Positions 14,872-21,335 of a stretch of DNA of 21,335 nt are shown in pieces. Source of the stretch: a virus; the IMG/VR virus record IMGVR_UViG_3300042559_000050, positions 1 through 21,335 of that record; one strand, 5' to 3'. Every line of letters begins with the position of its first letter. The stretch's first letter is position 1. The notes under the pieces were generated by a model. That model saw nothing but the letters and a program-made list of their open reading frames with translations. It had not been told where the DNA came from and did no database searches. The position numbers and the translations under genes are program-made.

Positions 14872-15900
14872 TTAGGCTTGAATGATGTTAATAGCTCCGC
14901 CTCTACGTAAGTCACCAACGCCAGATCCAAAATATCCAACTCCGGTTAACCAAATCTGCAATCCGCCTGGTGTTTCACCAGTCTTAAGTTGCAAGCCTTC
15001 TTTCATAACAGTGAACAAAGCACTGTCACCGAAATAAGCACCGACTAATACAGGATATACGCCGCTACCTTCACTTACGATAACACGTGAAGCACTCTGT
15101 AAGAAAGTAGTTGCCATTACCATACAACCGTAGATGTTTTCAATTCTACCTGTAGATAACAATTCGTTACCTAATGCAGATAGATTAGAACCACCAGATT
15201 GACTTACTGCACCACCAGTTAACTCACTTAGCAAACGATTCAAACTAGAACCGATTACGCCGTCATCACCATTAGAATCAATAACGATCATTGGGTTACC
15301 AGGCATACGAGCAACTTTAAAGTTTTGCTTAATGTTACGAATCATTTCAGTAACAGTCGTTGCTGTGAAGCCTGTTACAGCAGAACTAGCAGTTCCGCCT
15401 GATGGTAGTAATTCCATAGCGCCTAATTGCAAGACACGATCAAATCCGTCTGCACTTGTTGCGTAGTATGTATTGCTTGGTGTTGCTTTGAAGCTTAAGA
15501 AAGCATTCGTAACACGTTGGTCAACCTTTTCAGCGAATGACTCACCTAGTTCAGCACCAAGCGTTGCAGCCAATGTGAAACTTGTGGTCCATCCGTAGAA
15601 GATGTCAAATGCTGTTGTTGCAACTGCTGGAGTTGCTGTGATTGAAGCTTGCTCTAATGATGGGTTTTGCACGTTAGCATTACCAGTGCCCCAAGTTCCT
15701 GCAGTAGAGTTAGCATTGTAATCAGCATAAGTGATTGGTGCGAAATTAGGAACTAAGAATGTTTGACCTTGTGTAGGTGTAACAACATTTGTAAAGTTAA
15801 CTAAACCGTTTGATTCGTGCATAGCACGTAATGCGAAATTGCTGATAGCTGTTGTGAAGCCATCGCCTTCGTTATTTGGACCGCCGAGAACATAAGCCAT
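14872..15900 (-). CDS. Major capsid protein
   Basis: A 342-residue protein following the scaffold gene, the standard place of the capsid gene. The N-terminus (MAYVLGGPNNEGDGFTTAIS) is followed by helices and strands consistent with an HK97-like fold. A helix at about residues 108-130 (ATLGAELGESFAEKVDQRV) resembles the spine helix. Later segments include PMIVIDSNGDDG and GAYFGDSALFTVMKEGLQL, then PGGLQIWLTGVGYFGSGV. The latter resembles the last strands of the P domain. It has AAAGGAAAAA before the start. No protease gene or delta-domain-like cleavage site is obvious nearby, so maturation by cleavage is not evident. Confidence 0.85.
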   Translation of the reverse strand: MAYVLGGPNNEGDGFTTAISNFALRAMHESNGLVNFTNVVTPTQGQTFLVPNFAPITYADYNANSTAGTWGTGNANVQNPSLEQASITATPAVATTAFDIFYGWTTSFTLAATLGAELGESFAEKVDQRVTNAFLSFKATPSNTYYATSADGFDRVLQLGAMELLPSGGTASSAVTGFTATTVTEMIRNIKQNFKVARMPGNPMIVIDSNGDDGVIGSSLNRLLSELTGGAVSQSGGSNLSALGNELLSTGRIENIYGCMVMATTFLQSASRVIVSEGSGVYPVLVGAYFGDSALFTVMKEGLQLKTGETPGGLQIWLTGVGYFGSGVGDLRRGGAINIIQA

Positions 15901-15930
15901 AATATTTTTCCTTTATATATAAGTTGGCAA

Positions 15931-16710
15931 TCAGAGTATTTTACGACTTGAACTAGATACACTTGCTGATACGCCTAGACCTTTTAGTCCGACACCTTTA
16001 CCTAGTCCATTCTTGTTAGCCCACGCATTGAATGCGGCAGGATCACGTGAATAGTCTGGTATAGATTCTTCTAGTGCACCAGTAAAACTACCTTGTCCAG
16101 GTCTTAAACCAGATCCAGAATTAGTGTTACTCTGTCTTAATAGCTTTGGATTACCCACTGCTACTTCATTTACTAATCCTGAAATTGTAAGTGGCATTCC
16201 ATCACTACCATAGCGTTCTTGACCCTTCTGATTAACAATAGCATATGTGCCATCATCGTTCCACTGAATATTGTTTTTAACTTTATTCAATGCGTAATCA
16301 AGTAAGTCACTGTCAAACTTGTCACCCATAGCTCTTTGAATGTCACTATCTAATTCCTTCTCACGCAATCTTTGCTCTTTTACTGCTAGATCGTTTTGAA
16401 GTTTACTAAACTGCTCATGCAAATCGTTTGTAGTGACACGTCCATTAGAACTCTGTTGAGCTTTTGGTTGTCCACTTGGCTGTACGTTGCCAGCGTTATT
16501 GTTTTGAGCCCCTACACGTGCCATATATGATAATGCATCTTCAACAGATTGGAATTGTGTTCCGCTTGCGTTTGATAATGCAGTCAACAATGACTGAGTT
16601 GTGCTTTTACGAATAGCACCCGGGTTAACGTTTTGCTCTCCTGCTTCACTCATAGAGTCCTGTGCAGTTACAGGGGCTACATCGTTGCCAACGAAATTTT
16701 GATTGTCCAT
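15931..16710 (-). CDS. Probable capsid scaffolding protein
   Basis: A 259-residue hydrophilic protein rich in Gln, Asn and Ser, with no Cys or Trp-rich core. Residues about 95-130 (LHEQFSKLQNDLAVKEQRL and on) form a probable coiled coil, the usual core of scaffolds. The C-terminus is basic (GLKGLG...SSSSRKIL), as in scaffolds that bind the capsid shell. It lies between portal and capsid genes, which is the typical scaffold place. I see no serine protease motif, so a fused protease is not supported. An ATAAATACATT motif lies about 40-50 nt upstream of its start. Confidence 0.75.
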   Translation of the reverse strand: MDNQNFVGNDVAPVTAQDSMSEAGEQNVNPGAIRKSTTQSLLTALSNASGTQFQSVEDALSYMARVGAQNNNAGNVQPSGQPKAQQSSNGRVTTNDLHEQFSKLQNDLAVKEQRLREKELDSDIQRAMGDKFDSDLLDYALNKVKNNIQWNDDGTYAIVNQKGQERYGSDGMPLTISGLVNEVAVGNPKLLRQSNTNSGSGLRPGQGSFTGALEESIPDYSRDPAAFNAWANKNGLGKGVGLKGLGVSASVSSSSRKIL

Positions 16711-16750
16711 TTAATTTTTTCCTTTAACTTTACGTAGTTAGCGATTGTGT

Positions 16751-16762
16751 AATGTATTTATG
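16751..16762 (-). promoter_or_regulatory. Putative late promoter before the scaffold-capsid genes, CATAAATACATT
   Basis: The coding strand reads CATAAATACATTACAC in the 73-nt gap between portal and scaffold genes. It matches the motif at 3025-3039 over 13 bases (CATAAATACATTA). It would drive scaffold and capsid expression at higher levels than the packaging genes upstream. Activity is inferred from recurrence and position. Confidence 0.5.
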
Positions 16763-16783
16763 CATTTTCATTTAAGATGAATT

Positions 16784-18409
16784 TTAGCGTCCCGTATTCA
16801 TACCTGTAAGTATAATTGGAGCAACTTGCTCTGTGTAGTATGTTACACCTATGTTAGTAACTGGAGTGCCGGCACCACCTAAGATACTACTGTTGTCTGA
16901 TTCACCAACTTCGTTATCGTATTCAGCTTCTTCTTTACCAGATTCTTCTTCTTCACCATACTGTTCGTGAGTTGGTATCATTGAAGGTTCTAAATCTCTG
17001 CTGAGGACTTCGTTGTTTTGATCAGCCATTAATGTTCGTAAATCAGGATCTGCGATAGTTTGAATGTATGCATCTTCATACTCTGGTATTGCTGTATCTG
17101 GAGCAAGCATACCAATAATCTCTTTTGTGATTAGTGCTTGAATCATTGGGTTATCACCAACAAGATTCTTAGCTGATGTAATCAATGCCATACGATAGTT
17201 TGTATCGTGTGCTTCATAGTCTGTGTTATAGTTTACTTCACCTGCCCAACGAACGTTCATAAAACGTGCGGCAAATGTATAAATCATTTCTTCTGTGACT
17301 TCCATCAATCTAGCTTTACTTTTAGCTAAACGATGTAATTGCTTGCGTTCTTCAATGATAGCAACGCCTGATGCAATTTGGTTCTTACTATTCCTTAGTC
17401 CACCTAACCCCGTAAGTGCTTCAATCTGTTCAAGGATATCTTGTTGTGCTTTAATAATCACATCAACATCTCCGGTGTCAATGGGAATAGCTTCTACTTG
17501 CCCCTCATTTGCTCTCACGATAGCTCCCGCGTGAACAGGAATACTAATGCCTTTGTCTGCACGAATCAATGTATGTGCAAACTGTAATGCTGTATATTTC
17601 TCGCACTCTAGTTTATAGAACTCACGCATTGCATCACTGGCTGCGTCAATATCACTAATGCCTAGATCCATTGTTCTTGGGTCTCTGCGACCATATGCAA
17701 TGAATATTGGAAGACTCATACCTGCTGGATATGTGCCAGTGCCAATTAATTCAGCAGGCTCATTCATTTCGCTAGGACCTTTTTTAACTTCATAGCTTTC
17801 CCAGTATGATGGGGTGTTAGCATCGCCCAAGTGATAGCACTTGATGTAGTAACAATCTATTTCTTCCATCTCTTTTACTTTAACATACTTAAGCATTGGG
17901 CGACCACCATAGTAATCAAACTCCCAATCCCATACGTCTAATGGATTTATACTGCAAACGTAAGGTCTACCTAAACTACCTTGACCTGCTTGTGGCATAT
18001 CTACTGCTACCCAGCAATGTCCAAAGATACTTGTTAAGTCGCCTACGTTTTCCATAAACGCATTCATACTGCGATTAGTTAAGTCAGAATCTAGTAATAA
18101 TAAGTCTGCCCATTCAGTGTTCTTTGGTTCAATGCGTGTGCCAGTTGGTGTGCAAAATTGCATATTACGTTTGACACCTGGCTCAAACAATACATCATTG
18201 ATTGTGTCAACGATGTAACGACAGATTGGCTGTGCGATTGTGTTAGCTACTAGGTCTTGATACAATGTTGAATCTTCACTAGGTCTTTTTTTACGCACAT
18301 ACATCTTGAAAGGTAGTCCTCCAAGATACGCATATTGATATGCCAACATCTCATTGTAGATGTTATCGTAAATAGGATTACGCTTTAATAAGTCTGCTTT
18401 GTTTTTCAT
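16784..18409 (-). CDS. Portal protein
   Basis: A 541-residue protein between the packaging and capsid genes. It forms the dodecameric channel at the head vertex and binds the terminase. Residues about 50-80 (DLVANTIAQPICRYIVDTIND) and 114-138 (MNAFMENVGDLTSIFGHCWV, AVD) give the wing core. GRPYVCSINPLDVWDWEFDY (148-167) and LPIFIAYGRRDP (233-244) follow. The helix-rich 250-385 segment, including LTGLGGLRNSKNQIASGVAI, covers the stem and crown. The order resembles portals of the DUF4055 type. Residues 483-506 are a very acidic tail (EEEESGKEEAEYDNE). The ribosome site is weak. Confidence 0.85.
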   Translation of the reverse strand: MKNKADLLKRNPIYDNIYNEMLAYQYAYLGGLPFKMYVRKKRPSEDSTLYQDLVANTIAQPICRYIVDTINDVLFEPGVKRNMQFCTPTGTRIEPKNTEWADLLLLDSDLTNRSMNAFMENVGDLTSIFGHCWVAVDMPQAGQGSLGRPYVCSINPLDVWDWEFDYYGGRPMLKYVKVKEMEEIDCYYIKCYHLGDANTPSYWESYEVKKGPSEMNEPAELIGTGTYPAGMSLPIFIAYGRRDPRTMDLGISDIDAASDAMREFYKLECEKYTALQFAHTLIRADKGISIPVHAGAIVRANEGQVEAIPIDTGDVDVIIKAQQDILEQIEALTGLGGLRNSKNQIASGVAIIEERKQLHRLAKSKARLMEVTEEMIYTFAARFMNVRWAGEVNYNTDYEAHDTNYRMALITSAKNLVGDNPMIQALITKEIIGMLAPDTAIPEYEDAYIQTIADPDLRTLMADQNNEVLSRDLEPSMIPTHEQYGEEEESGKEEAEYDNEVGESDNSSILGGAGTPVTNIGVTYYTEQVAPIILTGMNTGR

Positions 18410-18441
18410 ATTTTTATATTTCTCACATAAATAGGCATTTA

Positions 18442-18462
18442 GTAGATAATGTATTTATCTAC
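18442..18462 (-). promoter_or_regulatory. Putative late promoter embedded in a hairpin before the portal gene
   Basis: The coding strand reads GTAGATAA ATACA TTATCTAC: 8-bp perfect arms with a 5-nt loop. The promoter-like core ATAAATACATTATC lies within this palindrome. It overlaps the stop codon of the HNH gene (18461-18459) and is about 40 nt upstream of the portal start. The dyad could be an operator over a promoter or an RNA hairpin at the end of the HNH message. No U tract follows, so it is not a standard terminator. Confidence 0.45.
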
Positions 18463-18896
18463 GGATTTTTACTCTTACACTTGTCACCATGAAATCTAGG
18501 GTATACATTGTTTGAAATACTTCTATTGCAATGAGGACATATAGTTCTAGGTTGTTTCTTACCAAGCATGCCTGTACCACCAAAGACCTTTGCTCTGCCT
18601 TTTGCAAACATATCTTGCATGTTCTGTTTGTGTGTACCTACTCTTAAGTGTGCTGGGTTGGCACATAGGGGATTATCACAACTATGTAGGATACTCATTC
18701 CTGCAGGTATCTTTGTTTGACTATGTTCTTCATAACTAACACGATGTACTGTACGCATTTTATGTTCGTCACGCATTAAGCCATAGCCAATGTTATTCTT
18801 GCCGCCTTGCCACTCCCAACAATCTGTTACATCGTCAACAATTACTTTATTCAATAATCTTTGCAACAATGTGTATCCGCTCTTTGGTCTAGCCAT
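18459..18896 (-). CDS. HNH endonuclease (probable homing endonuclease)
   Basis: A 145-residue protein from the ATG at 18896. The frame is open to an earlier ATG at 18935 inside the terminase gene. The later start is preferred because GGAG lies 5 nt upstream and the start follows the terminase stop by one base. Numbering from MARPKSGYTL: an N-terminal WEWQGG.....YG strand pair (about 27-40), H51 (VHR), H71 and C73 (ILHSCDNPLC), then N80 and H83 (NPAHLRVGT) give the HNH beta-beta-alpha-metal site. A second zinc site is likely at C120, C123, H136 and C140. Such genes are common selfish insertions in phages, often near terminase or portal genes, and nick or cut DNA lacking the insertion. A helper role in packaging has been shown for some phage HNH proteins next to terminase, so that is an alternative. 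Confidence 0.87.
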   Translation of the reverse strand: MARPKSGYTLLQRLLNKVIVDDVTDCWEWQGGKNNIGYGLMRDEHKMRTVHRVSYEEHSQTKIPAGMSILHSCDNPLCANPAHLRVGTHKQNMQDMFAKGRAKVFGGTGMLGKKQPRTICPHCNRSISNNVYPRFHGDKCKSKNP

Positions 18897-18897
18897 G

Positions 18898-20334
18898 TTA
18901 ACTCCATACTTGGTAATCCTCCACTTGATCTCCATTCATTATTTCTTCCCAAGTTGGACCACCAGGATACAATGGACTATCAGGCATATGATCTAAGCCT
19001 GGTCGTGCTCTGTTTGCTAATCTTGGATCCATACCCACGTACTCAGGTATTCCTACTGATTGGTGAGTGATTGGGAATAGATGATGTATACCATAACGTA
19101 TACAGTCACCGAGACCGTCTATGTGAGCGTATTTTTGCTCAGTGTATTTCACTAAGCGTTTACGTGAGGCATCTTCAAAATGGTATGTTTGCAAGGCTTC
19201 AAGTAAGAACTTATCATCTGGCTTAACAACTAACCCACCTCTTGCTATAAAAGCATTACTTGTGTTATCTGTATCAGTGATAAGAGGGTTACTCTTTCGT
19301 CTGTTAACAATATTGAATCCATATTTCTCTAAGATAATCTTATCAGTTACACCAAAGGGACTTGTAGTGTCCCGATTTACTTGTGTGCCTGACATATCTA
19401 TGATACTATTGATTCTGCGTTTCGGGAAGTCTTCACGAATAGCACTCGCAATACCTTCTGTGGAGCAGTCTGGTATTGCATAACTTTTCAATATCTCAAT
19501 TGAACCATTTAATTCCCCGGGTCTTTTAACCTGGGCAATTGTGGCACACATAACACGTTTGTTAAAATCCGCGAAATGGTATAGGTCGCCACCGAAATCT
19601 TTTACTTCACTACAGTATTTGTTCTTGTCCCATGCGTAATAGAACATGTCAGCCACTGATTCCCATTGACACATATAGTCTTGTCCAAACTTTAATGGAC
19701 TAATGATACGTCTTTGTTCGTCAATGAAGTTTTTATTACCACTACGCATCTCTAGGTAGTTGTAATGTCTGACTATATATTTGTCTGGGCTACTCTTTGC
19801 TAACTGAAACAAGTCGTGCAATGGTCCCGTACCATTAGGCGTGCTGATAACAATCAATCTACCTGCTGTGTCAGGCTGTCCTACTTTAGGTCGTAAACGA
19901 TTTGTTATCTCTTGTAATGTATCTTGTGTGTATAGTGCGGCTTCGTCTGCTACCCATACTCCTACGTTTAATCCTCGTAGATTCTCACGCTGTTCTGCAC
20001 TCTTACAACGAATGAACGTGCCATTTGGAAAGCGTATTGTTAATTCACTGTTGTTGATGTCTTTACCATCAACAAGCCCAAAGTATTCTATGCATGACTT
20101 CTTGAGGGGCTCCCAGATTAAGGACTTAATCATAGCACCAGTAGGGGCACTATAGATTACATCCTTTCCTTTATGATAGCGAGGGTCACTAGCGAAAATA
20201 GGAAGTGCAATAGCCGCAAGAAATGTCTTGCCACTACCAACTGGAACGATATCTATACAATGCTTATCCGTAGTAAGCCAGTCTGCTAGGACAGTTTTTT
20301 GTTCGCCAAATAAAGGAATGTCTACGTTACGCAT
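18898..20334 (-). CDS. terL: Terminase large subunit
   Basis: A 478-residue packaging motor and nuclease. The ATPase has the Walker A motif PVGSGKT at 31-37, Walker B GVWVADEA at 125-132 (D130, catalytic E131) and the coupling motif ISTPNGTG at 163-170. The C-terminal RNase H-like nuclease shows the expected acidic positions: D256 in FADF, D313 in IIDMSG and D406/D410 in HIDGLGD. The protein translocates DNA through the portal and cuts the concatemer. It is slightly short at the N-terminus: the Walker A begins about residue 31, with only the EQKTVLADW adenine-binding segment before it. The start at 20334 has no strong ribosome site. It is followed at one base by the HNH gene. Confidence 0.95.
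   Translation of the reverse strand: MRNVDIPLFGEQKTVLADWLTTDKHCIDIVPVGSGKTFLAAIALPIFASDPRYHKGKDVIYSAPTGAMIKSLIWEPLKKSCIEYFGLVDGKDINNSELTIRFPNGTFIRCKSAEQRENLRGLNVGVWVADEAALYTQDTLQEITNRLRPKVGQPDTAGRLIVISTPNGTGPLHDLFQLAKSSPDKYIVRHYNYLEMRSGNKNFIDEQRRIISPLKFGQDYMCQWESVADMFYYAWDKNKYCSEVKDFGGDLYHFADFNKRVMCATIAQVKRPGELNGSIEILKSYAIPDCSTEGIASAIREDFPKRRINSIIDMSGTQVNRDTTSPFGVTDKIILEKYGFNIVNRRKSNPLITDTDNTSNAFIARGGLVVKPDDKFLLEALQTYHFEDASRKRLVKYTEQKYAHIDGLGDCIRYGIHHLFPITHQSVGIPEYVGMDPRLANRARPGLDHMPDSPLYPGGPTWEEIMNGDQVEDYQVWS
18902..18905 (-). promoter_or_regulatory. Ribosome binding site GGAG for the HNH gene
   Basis: GGAG overlaps the last codons of the large terminase gene (TGG AGT TAA) and lies 5 nt before the ATG at 18896. 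It decides between the two possible HNH starts and implies translational coupling to terminase. Confidence 0.65.
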
Positions 20335-20341
20335 TTAATTT

Positions 20342-20932
20342 TTAATCTGCTCTTTCATAAATTGAAATGCTTCTATCTTTGTGTCCAGTTGAACCTCTGT
20401 ACAGTACGGCGCCAACTTCTAGCCATTCAGTATTTTTATAAAAAGGTCTTTGCCAATCTAACCAAACGATGTGCGCTTTAGGTGCACTTGCTTTATACAA
20501 TTCATTGAACACTTTTTTAATATTCAAACTATCAGCCGGGCAATTGTATCGTTCCTGATATTGCTTTAATCGTTCTTCACCATATGGTGGATCACAAACC
20601 CATAAATCATGTTGTGCTATAGCATATTTGCTCATTTCCCTAGCGTCAGCATACAATGTATCTGGACTTTGAGGATTGATATCATACTTTTGTCCAGGTA
20701 AATTTGTAATATCTGCTTGCCCGGCATATAAATGAGCAATTGATTTTTTATCTGGAAACAATGCGGCAATTCGTTTTAAGTAATTACCTTGATATCCTCC
20801 GTAATAATCATTTGCTTTTGCGTAGTTGTTACCTATATATATACAACCCGTAATTCTATTGTCACTACCACAATGTAGTTCCCATTTACTATCTGCTTGC
20901 TTATAACTTGTTACTCTGTCAATATTGTTCAT
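20342..20932 (-). CDS. DNA methyltransferase-like protein with DPPY motif
   Basis: A 196-residue protein with the catalytic motif DPPY at 114-117 (WVCDPPYGEE), typical of adenine-N6 or cytosine-N4 DNA methyltransferases. A probable SAM-binding motif I lies at 66-72 (AHLYAGQ), which departs from the usual FxGxG. An acidic strand end occurs at about 93-97 (LYADA). The order motif I then DPPY, and the short length with no clear target recognition domain, suggest a small orphan enzyme. It might equally be a degenerate methyltransferase-fold protein. It lies between small and large terminase with gaps of 4 and 7 nt, so it belongs to the packaging operon. Protection of phage DNA or marking of packaging sites are possible roles, both inferred. 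Confidence 0.7.
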   Translation of the reverse strand: MNNIDRVTSYKQADSKWELHCGSDNRITGCIYIGNNYAKANDYYGGYQGNYLKRIAALFPDKKSIAHLYAGQADITNLPGQKYDINPQSPDTLYADAREMSKYAIAQHDLWVCDPPYGEERLKQYQERYNCPADSLNIKKVFNELYKASAPKAHIVWLDWQRPFYKNTEWLEVGAVLYRGSTGHKDRSISIYERAD

Positions 20933-20936
20933 TTGT

Positions 20937-21314
20937 TTATGTTTTCCAGTCTATCAACTCTTTAGTTGGGAATGTAAATGATGCACCTATTGTTTGACCA
21001 TTGCTGGTAATATCTGTTTCTGTCTTATCTGCAATGACTTTAGCTAACAACATCTGCTGATAGCGTTGGATAACATGCATGTCACCACTTTGTCTTGCTC
21101 TAATGTAATCTTGTGCTAATCCTACAGCGAATGGAACATCTTGTTTAGCAATCTCTGCTAGTACGTCTGCCGCACTTAGTTTGACTGTTGATCCTACTTT
21201 TCTGCCGCTGTTAGGTCTTGCACCACCACGTCCTGTTTTCTTTTTAACAATAGTAGTTTCATTTTGGAGATTTTGATTATTATCCATAGACTCCATCTCA
21301 AATGTATTTGTCAA
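20937..21314 (-). CDS. Probable terminase small subunit, start uncertain
   Basis: A protein of up to 125 residues in this window. It carries the phrase GRGGARPNSGRKVGS (about residues 28-42), a signature of many small terminases and related DNA-binding proteins. A helical part follows (SAADVLAEIAKQDVPFAVGL, then QDYIRARQSGD), with a strand at the C-terminus. Small terminases recognise the packaging site and recruit the large subunit, and the large terminase lies two genes downstream. The start at 21314 is TTG. ATG codons lie at 21296 and 21287, the latter with GGAG very close. The frame is also open to the right window edge, so the true start may lie outside. Confidence 0.65.
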   Translation of the reverse strand: MTNTFEMESMDNNQNLQNETTIVKKKTGRGGARPNSGRKVGSTVKLSAADVLAEIAKQDVPFAVGLAQDYIRARQSGDMHVIQRYQQMLLAKVIADKTETDITSNGQTIGASFTFPTKELIDWKT

Positions 21315-21328
21315 ACTATCATTGACAA
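21308..21328. other. 7-bp inverted repeat at the small terminase start region
   Basis: TTGTCAA (21308-21314) and TTGACAA (21322-21328) are exact reverse complements with a 7-nt spacer. The repeat covers the possible TTG start of the small terminase gene. It could be an operator, part of a packaging-site element or chance in AT-rich DNA. Confidence 0.3.
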
Positions 21329-21335
21329 TGTTTTG

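Noticed and set aside
15931-16710. Head maturation protease fused to the scaffold
   Set aside because: No Ser-His catalytic pattern is visible. The protein is hydrophilic with one probable coiled coil, which fits a plain scaffold.
18897-18935. N-terminal extension of the HNH protein (MEIKWRITKYGVN)
   Set aside because: It would overlap the large terminase by 38 nt. The later ATG at 18896 has GGAG at proper spacing and begins with a sensible MARPKSGY N-terminus.
18790-19070. Plus-strand frames opposite the terminase and HNH genes
   Set aside because: They overlap each other and two well-supported minus-strand genes. Neither shows a motif.
21288-21314. TTGACA as a -35 promoter box before the small terminase
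   Set aside because: No matching -10 box lies at 16-18 nt, and the element falls within the open frame.
1-21335. Defence island, toxin-antitoxin pair or prophage integration module
   Set aside because: All accepted genes fit phage packaging, head, tail or fibre functions. No integrase, repressor, attachment repeat, tRNA or known defence domain was seen.

Overview
This window is a structural-gene block of a tailed double-stranded DNA bacteriophage. Every gene I accept lies on the minus strand, so transcription runs from the right edge (about 21.3 kb) to the left edge. The gene order and the presence of a tape measure protein with a lambda-type tail-chaperone frameshift point to a long-tailed, siphovirus-like phage. 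The DNA is AT-rich. The tail fibres are rich in Asn, Ala, Gly and Val and carry modules that are common in marine and other aquatic phages. The host cannot be named from the sequence.

Layout in transcription order. DNA packaging comes first: a probable small terminase (20937-21314), a DPPY methyltransferase-like protein (20342-20932), the large terminase (18898-20334) and a free-standing HNH endonuclease starting one base after the large terminase stop (18459-18896). The head module follows: portal (16784-18409), probable scaffold (15931-16710) and major capsid protein (14872-15900). Two connector or tail-completion candidates (14316-14843, 13864-14316) and the probable tail tube protein (13347-13841) come next. 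A strong intrinsic terminator then separates a 62-residue unknown gene from the rest of the tail module. That module holds the tail assembly chaperones G and G-T, an HK97 gp10-like protein, the tape measure, two minor tail proteins, a GNAT acetyltransferase and a gpJ-like tail tip protein. Last are a fibre and receptor-binding group (1-5463) that runs off the left edge.

Three regulatory features stand out. First, the lambda slippery heptamer GGGAAAG sits at 12764-12770, inside the only 22-nt stretch where the two chaperone frames overlap without a stop, and a perfect 10-bp inverted repeat follows it. Second, the heptamer ATAAATA occurs five times on the coding strand, each time in a gap between genes (or across a stop codon into one). 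Four of these share the longer form ATAAATACAWT, resembling the T4-type late promoter TATAAATA. Third, there is a textbook terminator just after the tail tube gene. Together they suggest that the stoichiometry of head, tube, chaperone and fibre products is set by internal promoters, one terminator and one ribosomal frameshift.

Genes are tightly packed, with several stop/start overlaps (TAATG or 8-nt overlaps). There is no stretch over 300 bases without a gene. I see no tRNA, CRISPR array, insertion sequence, integrase, lysis gene or replication gene, and no recognisable defence system.
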